Shown here: piece by piece, positions 18,701 through 30,700 of the stretch | How positions within the stretch are numbered: position 1 is the first letter of the stretch | Layout of the letters: every line of letters starts with the position of its first letter | Notes under the pieces: generated by a model | The model's database searches: none | What the model was told of the DNA's origin: nothing | The model's input: only the letters and a program-made list of their open reading frames with translations | DNA from: Strix aluco | Lineage: Eukaryota; Chordata; Aves; Strigiformes; Strigidae | Length of the DNA stretch: 64,000 bases | Assembly (NCBI RefSeq): GCF_031877795.1 | Contig: NC_133938.1 | Coordinates: 17,964,920-18,028,919, forward strand | Reading direction: 5' to 3' | Translations under genes and position numbers: made by a program

Positions 18701-21700
18701 ATTTCTCCATTTGTCTATAAAGGTTATTTCTGATCTTTATCACAGCCGACTAAATCAGCAACAGAAATCCAAGCCCTGAGAACTACAATCTTTCTGGATG
18801 TATACAGGTGAGATTAGAACTCCATTGCCTTCTACAGCACTGTGTCATGGAGCTACTTAGCAATGCCAACATTTTGATGGAGCAGTGTAGAAATTTGTTT
18901 GCCTGAACGAATTCCAAAAGCTACCATACAGCATCCGAAAAACTGGTGGGCAGCAGCACTTGGAGTTATCCAAAACACAAGCGTCTACTTGGACAATCCT
19001 TTGAACAGAAGGTTTCTTTTTCACCAATAGTGAAAGATTAGCTGTCCACATCAGTATTCACTAGTCAACTTCATCTCTTTGAACAATTCTTGGTATGGTG
19101 CACACTCCCCTATACACATCCATACATATTTAGGTATGTCGACTTGTTCATGCTAGCAACATTACTGGAAGAAAAACTTCAGAGAAATCCTGGTGTGCAT
19201 GTACCACAACACACAAAGCAGCAAAACATGTTTTAATAGTTATTTATCAGCAACTGGACCACCCTTCATGAAGCATCCAAGAAATCCACAAGAATCAGTT
19301 TAGATCTTGCAGTAAAAAAAAGGTAACACAAAGTACAACAATTAAAACTTACCTGGGTCACTACTTCATTAAAGGGAGTGCATTTATGCAATTAATCTTG
19401 CTTGCTCTCTCATGGGAAAAAGCAGGATATGGCTGTACCACTAAATTTCAACTCAGATATACATTCAATACTTTCTTCTGGAGCATTCACACCATGAAAG
19501 AATTCTACATTCAGTGCTTTAACATTAACTGGAAAAACATGTACAACATGCATGTAGATCTCCAAGTCTCCAATACGAATCCGATATAGATTTCCTTACA
19601 ATAACTGACAGTTCAAGTTGGGCAGTACTAGCTATTGAGACCTCAAAACTAAGTATCTGTTATTGCAGAATCATCTCAGATACGCATGCTAAATAAAAGT
19701 GTTTCTTTAAAGACTGCAACATCAGCTTTTCTATTTATAGCAGCATACCAAAGAGTGGCAAGTAACCCCACAGCACTACAAACTCTACTTTTGTTGAAGG
19801 TCAGCCCTTTCCTGCTACCCCCAGGAAAAAGCCACATTTTACACATCATTGAAATGTAAGAGTTCAGTTTAGACAAAATCTCTTTGTAAATACTCTCTGC
19901 ATAGTTTCCCTACAGACATACAAACATGTACTTGACATAAAAACACTCAAACTTAGTAAAATTTAGCATTTTAAGTGTTACCTTGCCAATCATTGTACTC
20001 AAGTCGCCATCACTCAACAAAGGATTCTGGGTATCCCCGACTCGAGATGGATCTTTTGTAGCTTTGTCATTGCTGAAAGTTCTCCACTCTGACCCTACGT
20101 CTATGACCCGGTCACCTGAGTTCACAGAAAGCAACAGTCTGCATTAATGTAACGTTTTGATATTTTCATGAAACAGCAAGTTACACATCTAAGGATTATA
20201 AAGTGGCAGTCTGTTGGCATTCCCAAACAGAACAGTAACTTGCAAGACAATGTATCAAATGTTTAGGATTCACAAGTTAACTTGAAGGCAATTGAAAAAA
20301 ATGCAACTAGAGAAATACATCCAGAACACAGAGTTACAATTATCCTTAAAGAATATCCTGGGATCTTCAATGTTCAAAAGGAATCAAGACCTTAATTTCA
20401 AGTTGGAGGTCACGGTTGTCTACAGCTGTTCTCATCGCTTAGACAAATTAGTAAATTATTGTAACTTAGAAAGTTCTCTCACATTTGCCATGTGTTCAAA
20501 GTGCACATGTGAATTATCTATCATACACAATCTCATTAAGGTGTAGTAAATCACTTCTATGCATGAGCTCCAATCCTTGGTACTCTGAAATATGTCACCC
20601 ACCAACCCACCATAATGACATTTTGCAGCTCAATTCTTGTTCTTGAAGGGACATCTGACCCTCAACTCCATTTATGATGCTTGACAGTATCAACACACAA
20701 TACATATACACACAACTATTTCTTCTTAAACTCTACCTACCTTGTTATATCTGGAAGAGTTTAAATACAGATTCAGAGAAAGCAGAAAAAGCACTAAACC
20801 CACATTCTCTGAATCAAACAACTTTCCTTGTAGTCCTCTATTCATCTCATGTTCATCTAAACCTCTTCTACAGCAACTTTTCAGATTGAGAAATAACTCT
20901 AACCAACATTCTGATGCAAGCAAAAGCCCTACAGTAGTCACAACGGTACAATCTTAGGGGGGAAAAAAAACCCACAACAAACAAAAAAATCCCAAATACA
21001 CCCCCACCCCCCCCCCCCGCTGTCAGCAGTACAGTTCATTCTATTCACAGGTCTGGTAAAAGCTGCATCTGAAAGGTGTCTCCAGAGTAATACTATTTTT
21101 AAGAATACACATACAGAAGAGTACAAAAAGAACACTTTTCTTAGTGTGCAGCAAAGCAGATTACAGCTCTGTGTAAGATATCAGAAGAAACTTCAATATA
21201 ATTGTCACCCTGTTTTGTTGAACCTGAGGAAAAATTCACTACCTTTATCAGTGTTTAAGTGTGTTGTGAAAGAAATGTCTGCAAAACATAAGTAGCATTG
21301 GCTGCAAGAAAAATTTCCGGTATGGAAGCCTTAGTATGAAACCACAGAGGCTGGTTTAACCCAGTGAAAACATAAGCAGACAAACAAAAAGCACTCCACA
21401 AACAATGGTAATACAAGATACAAAACTGGAGAAAATACAGAAGCAATGGACTGAGTGGTGCAACTGCACAATTACTTGGGGCAGTGTGGGGGGGAAGATG
21501 TATTCTGAATGAGGGATTTTTAATATTATCCAAGGAATATACTCGAACTTGAAAGCTGTGAACGAACCATAAGAAATGACCACAACCAACAAGAATAAAT
21601 TCAGGTTAGAGGTGTTCTCATCAATATTTGCCAGACATGCTCACAGCTGTGCTCCACCTTTATTTACTGCTCTAATGAAAACCAAGAGGGGGAGAAAAAA

Positions 21701-24700
21701 AAAAAAATCATCAAAACCAAGAAGGCTAAGTATATAGCAGAGTAAAAGAAGGCACAAATCCATTCTTTCTGCTACAAAGGTCTCCCCTTCTTGCAAGCTT
21801 AAATTAGCAGACAGAGTGCTCCTCTAGCTCCTGGACTCTCTGTAAATACTTGATTCAGTAATGCTCCTTCTATGGCCTAGCAGTAACTTTAAGACAACCC
21901 CCCAATACTGTTTACAGCATCTAAAAAAAGCAAAATGTACTTAAAATTCTGGCATGGTATAAATAGAACACTGAGTACAGGGCAATGATGTAATATTTTT
22001 TCCACACAAGTGGGAATGACCTAAATGACTCACTCAGGGATCTGCCTCTTGTGAGTTATGAACCATTCCTGCTCTAACAAAAAAGTGTTATATCACTGCC
22101 TGCTTTGGCAAACGTATTACAAACAGAGGATTGAGACTACTATTTCAGAGTGAGAAAAGATTAAGTAGAACAAATCACTGAATATAAAGTATTTGTGCAA
22201 TTAAGACGCAGTATGCAAGCATTTTTACTTTGCCAAGAGATCTGCTATTGCAGAAAACAAGTTTTTCTGTATACTCTGTCTTAAAATACACACAGGTCCT
22301 AGCAAGTACAGTCCACCTTTCAAAAGGCTTCTATAGAAGTGTGACAAGCTAGAAATATTAACAAAAATGGAACAAATAGGCCAAGAGGTTTCCATAGATG
22401 GAAAATATATCCCATTCGACACATAAAAGTGGGGCATTTATTATTTTCAACTCTTTAAAACATAAAAACTACTCTGGAACTGTAATGTTAGTACAGATGC
22501 AAATAAGCCCCACCCTAAGTGATCAAAACAAAACCTTAAAATACCAAAGTCAGTCTTACAAAAAGCAGTGTATGGAATCAGTCTTGAAGACTGGTCCTGA
22601 GTTAACATTTCAAGTCCTAAACTGAATTTGCTGGGTCATACACTACTGATTTGCTTTCCTGAAGCACCTGGAAAATAAGGCTGACAGTCAAACACCAGAG
22701 TAAAAAAAAAGCTCCCAATAAGTGCCTTATAAAATTGTCTCTACTTTCTCACATCATTATTATATTGGTTTTGGCAATGGTATCAAGCTGCGATAAATAT
22801 GGGAGTGGCTGCATATTCCCTTCATTACTTCCTTTTGATGAAATCCTTTTGAACAAAAATAAGCTTCACTAGATATGGTTACATTAGACACTCCTTTATT
22901 TAATTTTCATCAAACAGACGAGTTCACCTCCTCAGCTTCCTCCTCTGAAGTACATACGAAAAATGCAGTTTACAGGACCAAATCTTTGTGGAACCCATCT
23001 CCAGACCGGTATCCTGAAGCATCTTTCTGACCATACAAGTTTTTCTTCATTGCCCCATTTCATTTACCATTCTTCCAGTATTCAGTTACTCTTTAAAATA
23101 CAGTCTAATAGACTAATACATAGGCCCTAGTGGAAATACACACTGCAAACTTCACTGACTCAGGTTACCTACCATCTGAAAAGCTCATTTAGTAAAATGC
23201 AGAACTGTTATTCAGAACGGAAAACCTCAAACCAAGGTTACTTTTCTTCACAACTGCCAAATGCAAAGAGCATGCACTACGGAAATGCAAGAGTAAACTC
23301 GGGTCAGTATCAAAAACTTTGAACAGCTTTTAAAAGGTAGCTTAAAACATCTACACATCATCAATTATGTATGTTTACTCCTCCCCAAGAATAGAAAGTG
23401 ATTTCTCAAAGGAAAATATTTTCATTCAACAAGACCTGAATTTGCACTTACATATTTATAGAGAAATAATACCAGCTATTTTAATGTTGCACTCCAATTG
23501 CAATTAACTCATAATACATGTGTACTTTATACTCTTTTCACATTTTGTATTATCTGTTATATGAAGACAATATAGCTTCAAATTGAAGATGTTTAATCAA
23601 AACAAGAAATAGGATGAAATTCAAGCCTCAAGTAATGTTATCCAGTCTTGAAACACTTCTGAGAAGGTACGTTCTTAAGTCTTTTTCAGAGGAGCTCTAA
23701 CGTTAGCTGTACATTGCACGAAGTTCTCTGTATTGTTAACTAATATTTTAAACCTTAACATAAATATGGTAAAGTTTATTTGAAGTACCAAAATACCTAT
23801 TGTTTCTACAGAATGTTTTTCTCACAGTTAAGGAATCTGCTGCCATCTAGTGAGCAAATATATTATACTTTTAACTAAAAGCATTTTACAACGCCAAATT
23901 CTTTAAAAAAATATATAGAATTACAATTAATTTCAGTCAACTCCTTATTAACCAGAGTAATGAGGTGCTGAGACAAACTACAATGAAAAACCTAGGTAGT
24001 AGAACACAAGCTGAGGAGAATCATGGGGACATGTAACTGCACAAAGCCAGGTTGAACAGAGCCTTCTCTCTTCCAGGCTAACAGTCTTAGCTCTCAGCTT
24101 CTCCTCGTATGGAAGATGCTCCAGTCCCTAAATCACTTTTGCAGCCTTCTGCTGGGCTTGTTCCACCAAATCTCTATCTTTCTGGTACCGAGGAGCCCAG
24201 AGTTAGACACATTACTCCAGGTATCTACTCCTCCACATTCTATTCATTACCTTATGCACTGCCCCATACAGTAGTACTCAACTTTATAGCTTCTAAAATA
24301 TAAACTCAACTTTTTTTTCAGTTTTCAGCTTTAGAACTTCTATTTAAGACCAGATATATTAAATGTTATCAAAAAATAAACTCTTGGGGGGAAAAAAGAA
24401 AAAACAAAACACAATTTTACAGTTACAGCTTTTTCTACAAAATTTCCAGCCTTTGGTAAGATAGCAATATTATTTGCAAGAAGCTATCTTGTTTTCAATA
24501 AATTGTCAACACCACAAATGCATCACCAACAGCAACACGAGCCTATTCACAAGGCTCAGCTTAAACAACAGACAGAACCAGAGCAGGCTTTGAGATGTTA
24601 ACCAAACAAAAACGAACAAACAAAATCCACAGAAGACTTTGACTAGTTTCCAGACATCAACAGTATCATACCAGTACCAGCAGGCAACTATGGATTGAAA

Positions 24701-27700
24701 CAGACAGTATAGCACTGCAGGCAAATGACTGTTACAAGAACAAAGGCTTAGCAGCTCCTGCATATCAAAATGATTACAAATATAAAAGTATTTCCAAGCT
24801 TCTTAAACCATCGGCTTGCAATAATTTTGGAGGAAACAAATGAGCAGAAATGTTAAACAATCTGGTGAACAAGTCTGGTTGAAGTTAGACCTCTCCAGGA
24901 CTTGCGGTCTTTAAAAAACAAACAGCTCAAGTACTTGCGAAGGATGCTTCAAACGACAGAATCTCGGTGAAAAATGTGTCTGATCTACACTACATCACAA
25001 AAATAAGAGGCTTTGGACTCTTCTTCCATCAGGAGTTCGGATCATTTCTAGCTCTTATTTGCCCTAAATCACTTTGCCAATCTGATAAGGAAGCAAGTAA
25101 AAAAAAAATATTCCCTGAACAGGATGATTCAAAAATGTTAGTTATTCCACTAAATAAATTTAGTACTTCAACTAATGGAAGCATTCTTCATAGTGGCTCT
25201 CAAACACCTCTGGCTCCCAGCCTAGAACCCACTAACTAGAAAATCTCCTCCACCCTCCAAGAAATCTCATGTTAAGAGCAGTGCTTATTACAAAGCCTGA
25301 CAAAAGATGTCACCTTTGACATCTAAAGTCTAAGTTTCCACTGATCTAAAGTCTAAGTTTCCACTGTTACAAGCATTACTGCTGAAACAGCTAGAACCAT
25401 CACCCTCATCTTTAAAGCTGTGTGGTGGTTTAAACCTGGCCAACAGCCAAACACCACGCAGCTGCTCGCTCACCCTCCCCCACCCCCAGGGAATGGGGGA
25501 TATTGTTGGAGGGGTAAGGTTAAGGACACAGGCTGAGATAAAAACAATCTAATAATTGAAATTAAATAAAATTAAAATAATTATAATAATCATAGTAATA
25601 ATAGAAAATATAAATGAGTAATGCACAATGATTGCTCACCACCCACCAACCAATGCCCAGCCCATTCCCAGACAGCGATCCCAGAGAAGAGAGAATCCTG
25701 AAACCACAATCCCAGAAGCCAGAGCAAGCTTCCCAATCGACCCTTATCAATATATTGAGCATAATGTTATACGACATGGAATATTCCATTGGCCAATTTG
25801 GGTCTGTTGCTCTGGCTCTGCTCCCTCCCAGCTTCTTGTGTACCTGTGCACTAGCAGGACACACGTTTCTTAGCAACAACTGAAAACATCAGTGTATTAT
25901 CAACATTCTTCTCATATCAAATCCCATACTAAATCCAAAACACAGCACTATTTTAGCTACTAAGAAGGAAGGAAGGAAAAAAAAAAAAGTTTTATCCCAG
26001 CCAAAATCAGGACAAGCTGAAATGGGTTAGACTTACAACACAGACTATTTGAAATGCTGACTGAAAAAGGCTAGCAAATCACTTCATATTACAAACTCCC
26101 TGTGCAAATCAAGCATCAGTGAATGCTCATGCAAGCATCAACTATTCAGAATTTCTTTAATTATTAGCATCCTTTATAATTAGCTTTCCCGTGGATGCAA
26201 AGAGTTTTGTTTGCAAGGACTAACTCATCAGACACTTTCTAGTGCTCTGGACACCAAGCACAGAAGCAGTAATCAGATATAAGGTGCCAATACACATCCG
26301 TATCTAAAGATTTTTGCCTATTTAAGCAATACTTTAAATTGAGATTTCACATTTTAGTTTTAAATGTTGATAATACTCACAGAAAGAAGTAACCATAAAC
26401 ATACACCCAAATATGAAAAGATTTTTCAACATTTGAAGGTATGAAGATACTAGAATAGACATAACTGCGTAACTGCCCTCTACTGGATCCAAGTCAGTAC
26501 TTAAGCACCTTCTCCACTTACAGGATACTACCAACAGCTGGAAAAAAAAAGGTTTCTTTGGTTTTCAGAAAACAAGCATCTATGTACAGATGCAATCAAT
26601 CTTATCCCTAATGACAGACATCCTGAGTAATGGACTGGCCAGCAGAGAGGCAATCATGAAACCCCTTCCTACATGTTTCTTGCATTGTAGAGAAAAAAAT
26701 ATCTGTGGTGTAGTTAAAACTTACCTGTTCTTCATAGATCAAAGCTGAATTTAAGATGCACTATTTAGATCTTAAACTGTTCAGAAGCATTACCCAACCG
26801 AATAGTCTGACAGAATTTTGTAACAGCCTTACTGCTGACCACAAGCTATTGAACATTTTTCAAAAAAATTCTTTAACTGAACACTCAGGTAGATGCAGAA
26901 CATGGAATAAACATCTGAATATAGGTCACCATCTGATTCAAAGCTTTAACAAGTTGATACACGTCCAAGGATTCTCACTAACTGAAGACAGACCTCTGCT
27001 TTTTTATTTAAGGCTACCCAAAAGACTCCATACAAGAACATGTTCTTCTCTAAGCCATATCTGCCTACTGAAACAGACAGAGCTAACCAGTTAGAGAAAA
27101 TCACTTACTAAATACTGAAAACAAACTTCTCACTGCCCCAACTCCTGCACACTAAGATAACATTTAATGAAACTATACAGGAGTTTAAGGAAAGTCTTTG
27201 ACTAGAAAGGTATTCCTACCTGAGATGCTACACAGCTGTACATGCCACTAGACTCATTCTTATCCCCCTCTGAAATTCAGCTCACCACCTTGCTACATCA
27301 AGAAAATTCAGTGCTGTGTATTCCACTACGATTTTGCTTTCTTCAGCCCCTTCTGGCATATCAGCTGACTTCCAGCCTTTTTTACTGCCTAGAAGGTAGC
27401 AAGCAAAATATTTACCTGTCAAAAAAAAGGATTTACTAGCCTTGTGTTCTTGAACAAAATGCTTCTCCCTCCACCAAGTCTGTCTGAAGAATGAGATATA
27501 GTCAATGTTTTCAATGAACTCAGAACTAACTACTTCTCCAAACCCTAAAAACTCTGTTCATGAATCCTCAAGCCAGCACACAAACACTTACTGTACCACT
27601 TATCTTAGAATGATTTGAGAAAAATATGTATAATAAAACACAAGACTTATGACAGCAGATAAACTTGGACATAGGCTTGTAAAGTTTCAGATGCATGTCA

Positions 27701-30700
27701 ATCCAGATTAGTATCAGAATTCCATGGATAATTTCATTTTAGGTCTCTAACTGCCTTTCATGCAAAAGGCAATTAGCAAGGAGGAAAAGTTAACAAGTTG
27801 GAAAGAGTTATCATGAAAAGACGGAGCACAAGCCAACCCAGGAAAGATAACAGTGAAAAGGCAGATCAGAGTGTTTAGTGGACTAAAGCTGTATTTTGAA
27901 GCAATAATAGAAGTCACCAGCTTCAGTCATACTGACATCAGAAGATTTAATTGTTTCAATACTGCACAGCAAAACAGCACAGTTTACTTGAAACAAGTGA
28001 AAAATACTGTGCAAAGAGAAAGCAGCATACTGGATTTAACTTCAAATTTCAATCTTATTGAGACACTATTGGTTCAGAAGAGACCAGAGAGTAAATCTCT
28101 AAAGCAAGAATATATTGTAACTAGGTAACAGAAAGTACATGAAGTGAGATTTCTGATAAACTCCCAGATTAGGGAGTGTATTCTTAAAAATGACACATAC
28201 CAAACAAAACCTTTCCCTCTTCTTCTAAAGCCATAATTATCTTAAGAAGTTATGAACTGATCAAGGTGGGCTTTTCTAAACTTTGGTTCAACTTCCATGG
28301 CAGCCACACAAAGAGCTGAACATAGACAAAACTATTTTTAAGCAATAACTTATAAGCCTGTTGCCATTATTTCAGTAGAAAATATTGCTGTGGACATTTG
28401 AATTTTTAATCAGCAAATTTATTACAATTCATTTATCTTTATCAGAATTTATGCAATTTAAACCGGCCCTTCTTTTAACAAAGCAAGTAACAATCCTCCC
28501 CCCGGCCTTTTAAATGGTTTAATAGTCTTAAAGGAAACAGGTACTCAAATTTCAGTATTTTAACATTTCTTTTAATAAGCTTTGTGGAAGTTTGCTGTTT
28601 GTAGAAACAAAAGACACGTATTTTAGTCACCTGGCTAAATGAGTACTACTTTTGCTGTAACTTATTAAACCATTTGCTTTATTCTAACAGCAGTACAAAA
28701 ATTTTTAATTCAGCGCAAGACAAGAGCCAAAACAAAATCACCACAGTCTAGAAGAGAGGGATATAAAACCATCTGAAATATTTAACATCACAGAATGAAT
28801 CACTTGAACATGCACCCTCAAAACAGAGGATTTTCTTTTGGTCATGGCATGTTGTCACAGTTTAACCCCAGCCAGCAACTAAGCACCACGCAGCCGCTTG
28901 CTCACTCCTCCCCCTCTCCCAGTGGGATGGGGAAAAGAATCAGCACAAAAAAGGTGAAACTCACAGGTTGAGATAAGAACAGTTTAATAACAGAAATGAA
29001 ATAAAATGGTAACAATAATAATAGTAATGAAAATGAATATAACAAAAAGATAGAGAGAAATAAAACCCAAGAAAAGACAAGCGATGCACAATGCAATTGC
29101 TCGCCACCCGCTGACCGATGCCCGAGCAGCGATCCGCCCCTCCCAGCCAACTCCCCCCAGTTCATATACTGAGCATGGTGCCCTATGGTATGGAATAACC
29201 CTTTGGCTAGTTCAGGTCAGCTGTCCTGGCCGTGCTCCCTCCCAGCTTCTTGTGCACCTGCTTGCTGGCAGAGCATGGGAAACTGAAAAATCCTTAACTC
29301 GGGATAAGTGCTACTTAGCAACAACTAAAACATCAGTGTGTTATCAACATTATTCTCACACTAAATCCAAAACACAGCATTGTACCAGCTACTAGGAAGA
29401 AAACCAGGACATATGTCTACAAAAACTTAACAGAAATGAGAAACAGAAATTAAAGAATGATCATAACACAAGCATAAAAATCTTCCCATGTAAAAGGAAT
29501 AAAGACAGTAAGATGCACAATAAGATGCTCATCTTAGAGAAGATACACAAAAATGAATAAGGAGCATGTTCTATGACAACATGTTTCTTTCTTCCTCTCT
29601 CTCATTTCAACAAAGACAATGCCTAAAAGGCCTTTCATACTAAGTATTCCATTATACTTAAAAATAAAGTTTAGCCTGTGGAAGTTGCTGCCACATGAAC
29701 AGAGTAAAAGAGCTCAGCAAAATTCCAGAGGAAAAACTGGGTATTTACTTTGGATAGTATTAAAAGCCTTAGGACAAGTAATTAATAAAAACAGGTGCTG
29801 GCAAGGATACAAAGAGAAATCCTTCAGGACAGAAGATAACCTCTAATGGGAAACTTGAGATTTTTTTTTTGTTAGCAAGTTACTTGACAAAGAGCTTTTA
29901 TTACATTTCTTACACTTTCCCAACTGAAACAAGAGTCATGATTAAAGACAGAACACTGGACTAGACAGCACAATATTCTAATTCAATATTACACCATATT
30001 TTGAATTTTCAATCTTTAAAGAGCGTTTGATTCTTTTAATAATGTAAGAAGTTACCAGAAGACAGACTATTCAAAACCTTTTAGCCAACAGAAAAGAAAA
30101 CATTTAGGCATCAAATCAAAACCTTTTAATACTTGAATTATTATACACCAGTTTTGTGGGAAAACAAATCTACATATAGAGTTTAAGTTATATGGTAATT
30201 CATAAAAATATGGATAGTTACTTACCTACTACTAGCCCACACTCAGAACAAATCATATCACCAGCTCTGTAATCCTCTACTAAAATGGAATCTGGATGAT
30301 TTGGGCAAGTCACTCTTGGAAGTACATCCAAACTAAGGAGAAAAGTTACAAGTATTAATTACTTTAAATCAAACAGGCTGCATATCCAAAAGTTCCTTGC
30401 TGAAAAGAACACTTTAATAATACAGAATTTACAGTGATTTGAGTGATAGAATATTAACCTCGAGTTCACCTTTTATTTAAATGCTGTGACAATCAAGACT
30501 TCAGTTCACCTTAAATGCCAAATTTTTGTGATGTATCTTGTACCAAAACCACTTCAAATTAAAACATTAAAAAAAAAAAATCTAAATAACAGACTTAAGC
30601 ATAGTCTAACTCGCAGCCTATCAGTAAATGAAGTTCCCCAGGAAGTTAGTGGCAATTACTTCATTCCAAATAAGCATTTTTTTCTCACTCATTCTAATCA

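Larger units (their letters stand above)
20116..30225 (-). other. GTF2B 10.1 kb intron with two solo LTRs and a CR1 fragment
   Basis: This is the largest GTF2B intron, between the zinc-ribbon and B-reader exons. It contains a C-run at 21007-21019, a CR1 fragment (24060-24222), a perfect 23-base tandem duplication (25321-25366) and solo LTRs at 25421-26014 and 28853-29411. The remaining sequence shows nothing I can name. Confidence 0.65.

Noticed and set aside
26756-27094. 112-codon frame inside a GTF2B intron
   Set aside because: Antisense to the gene, no known motif; chance frame.
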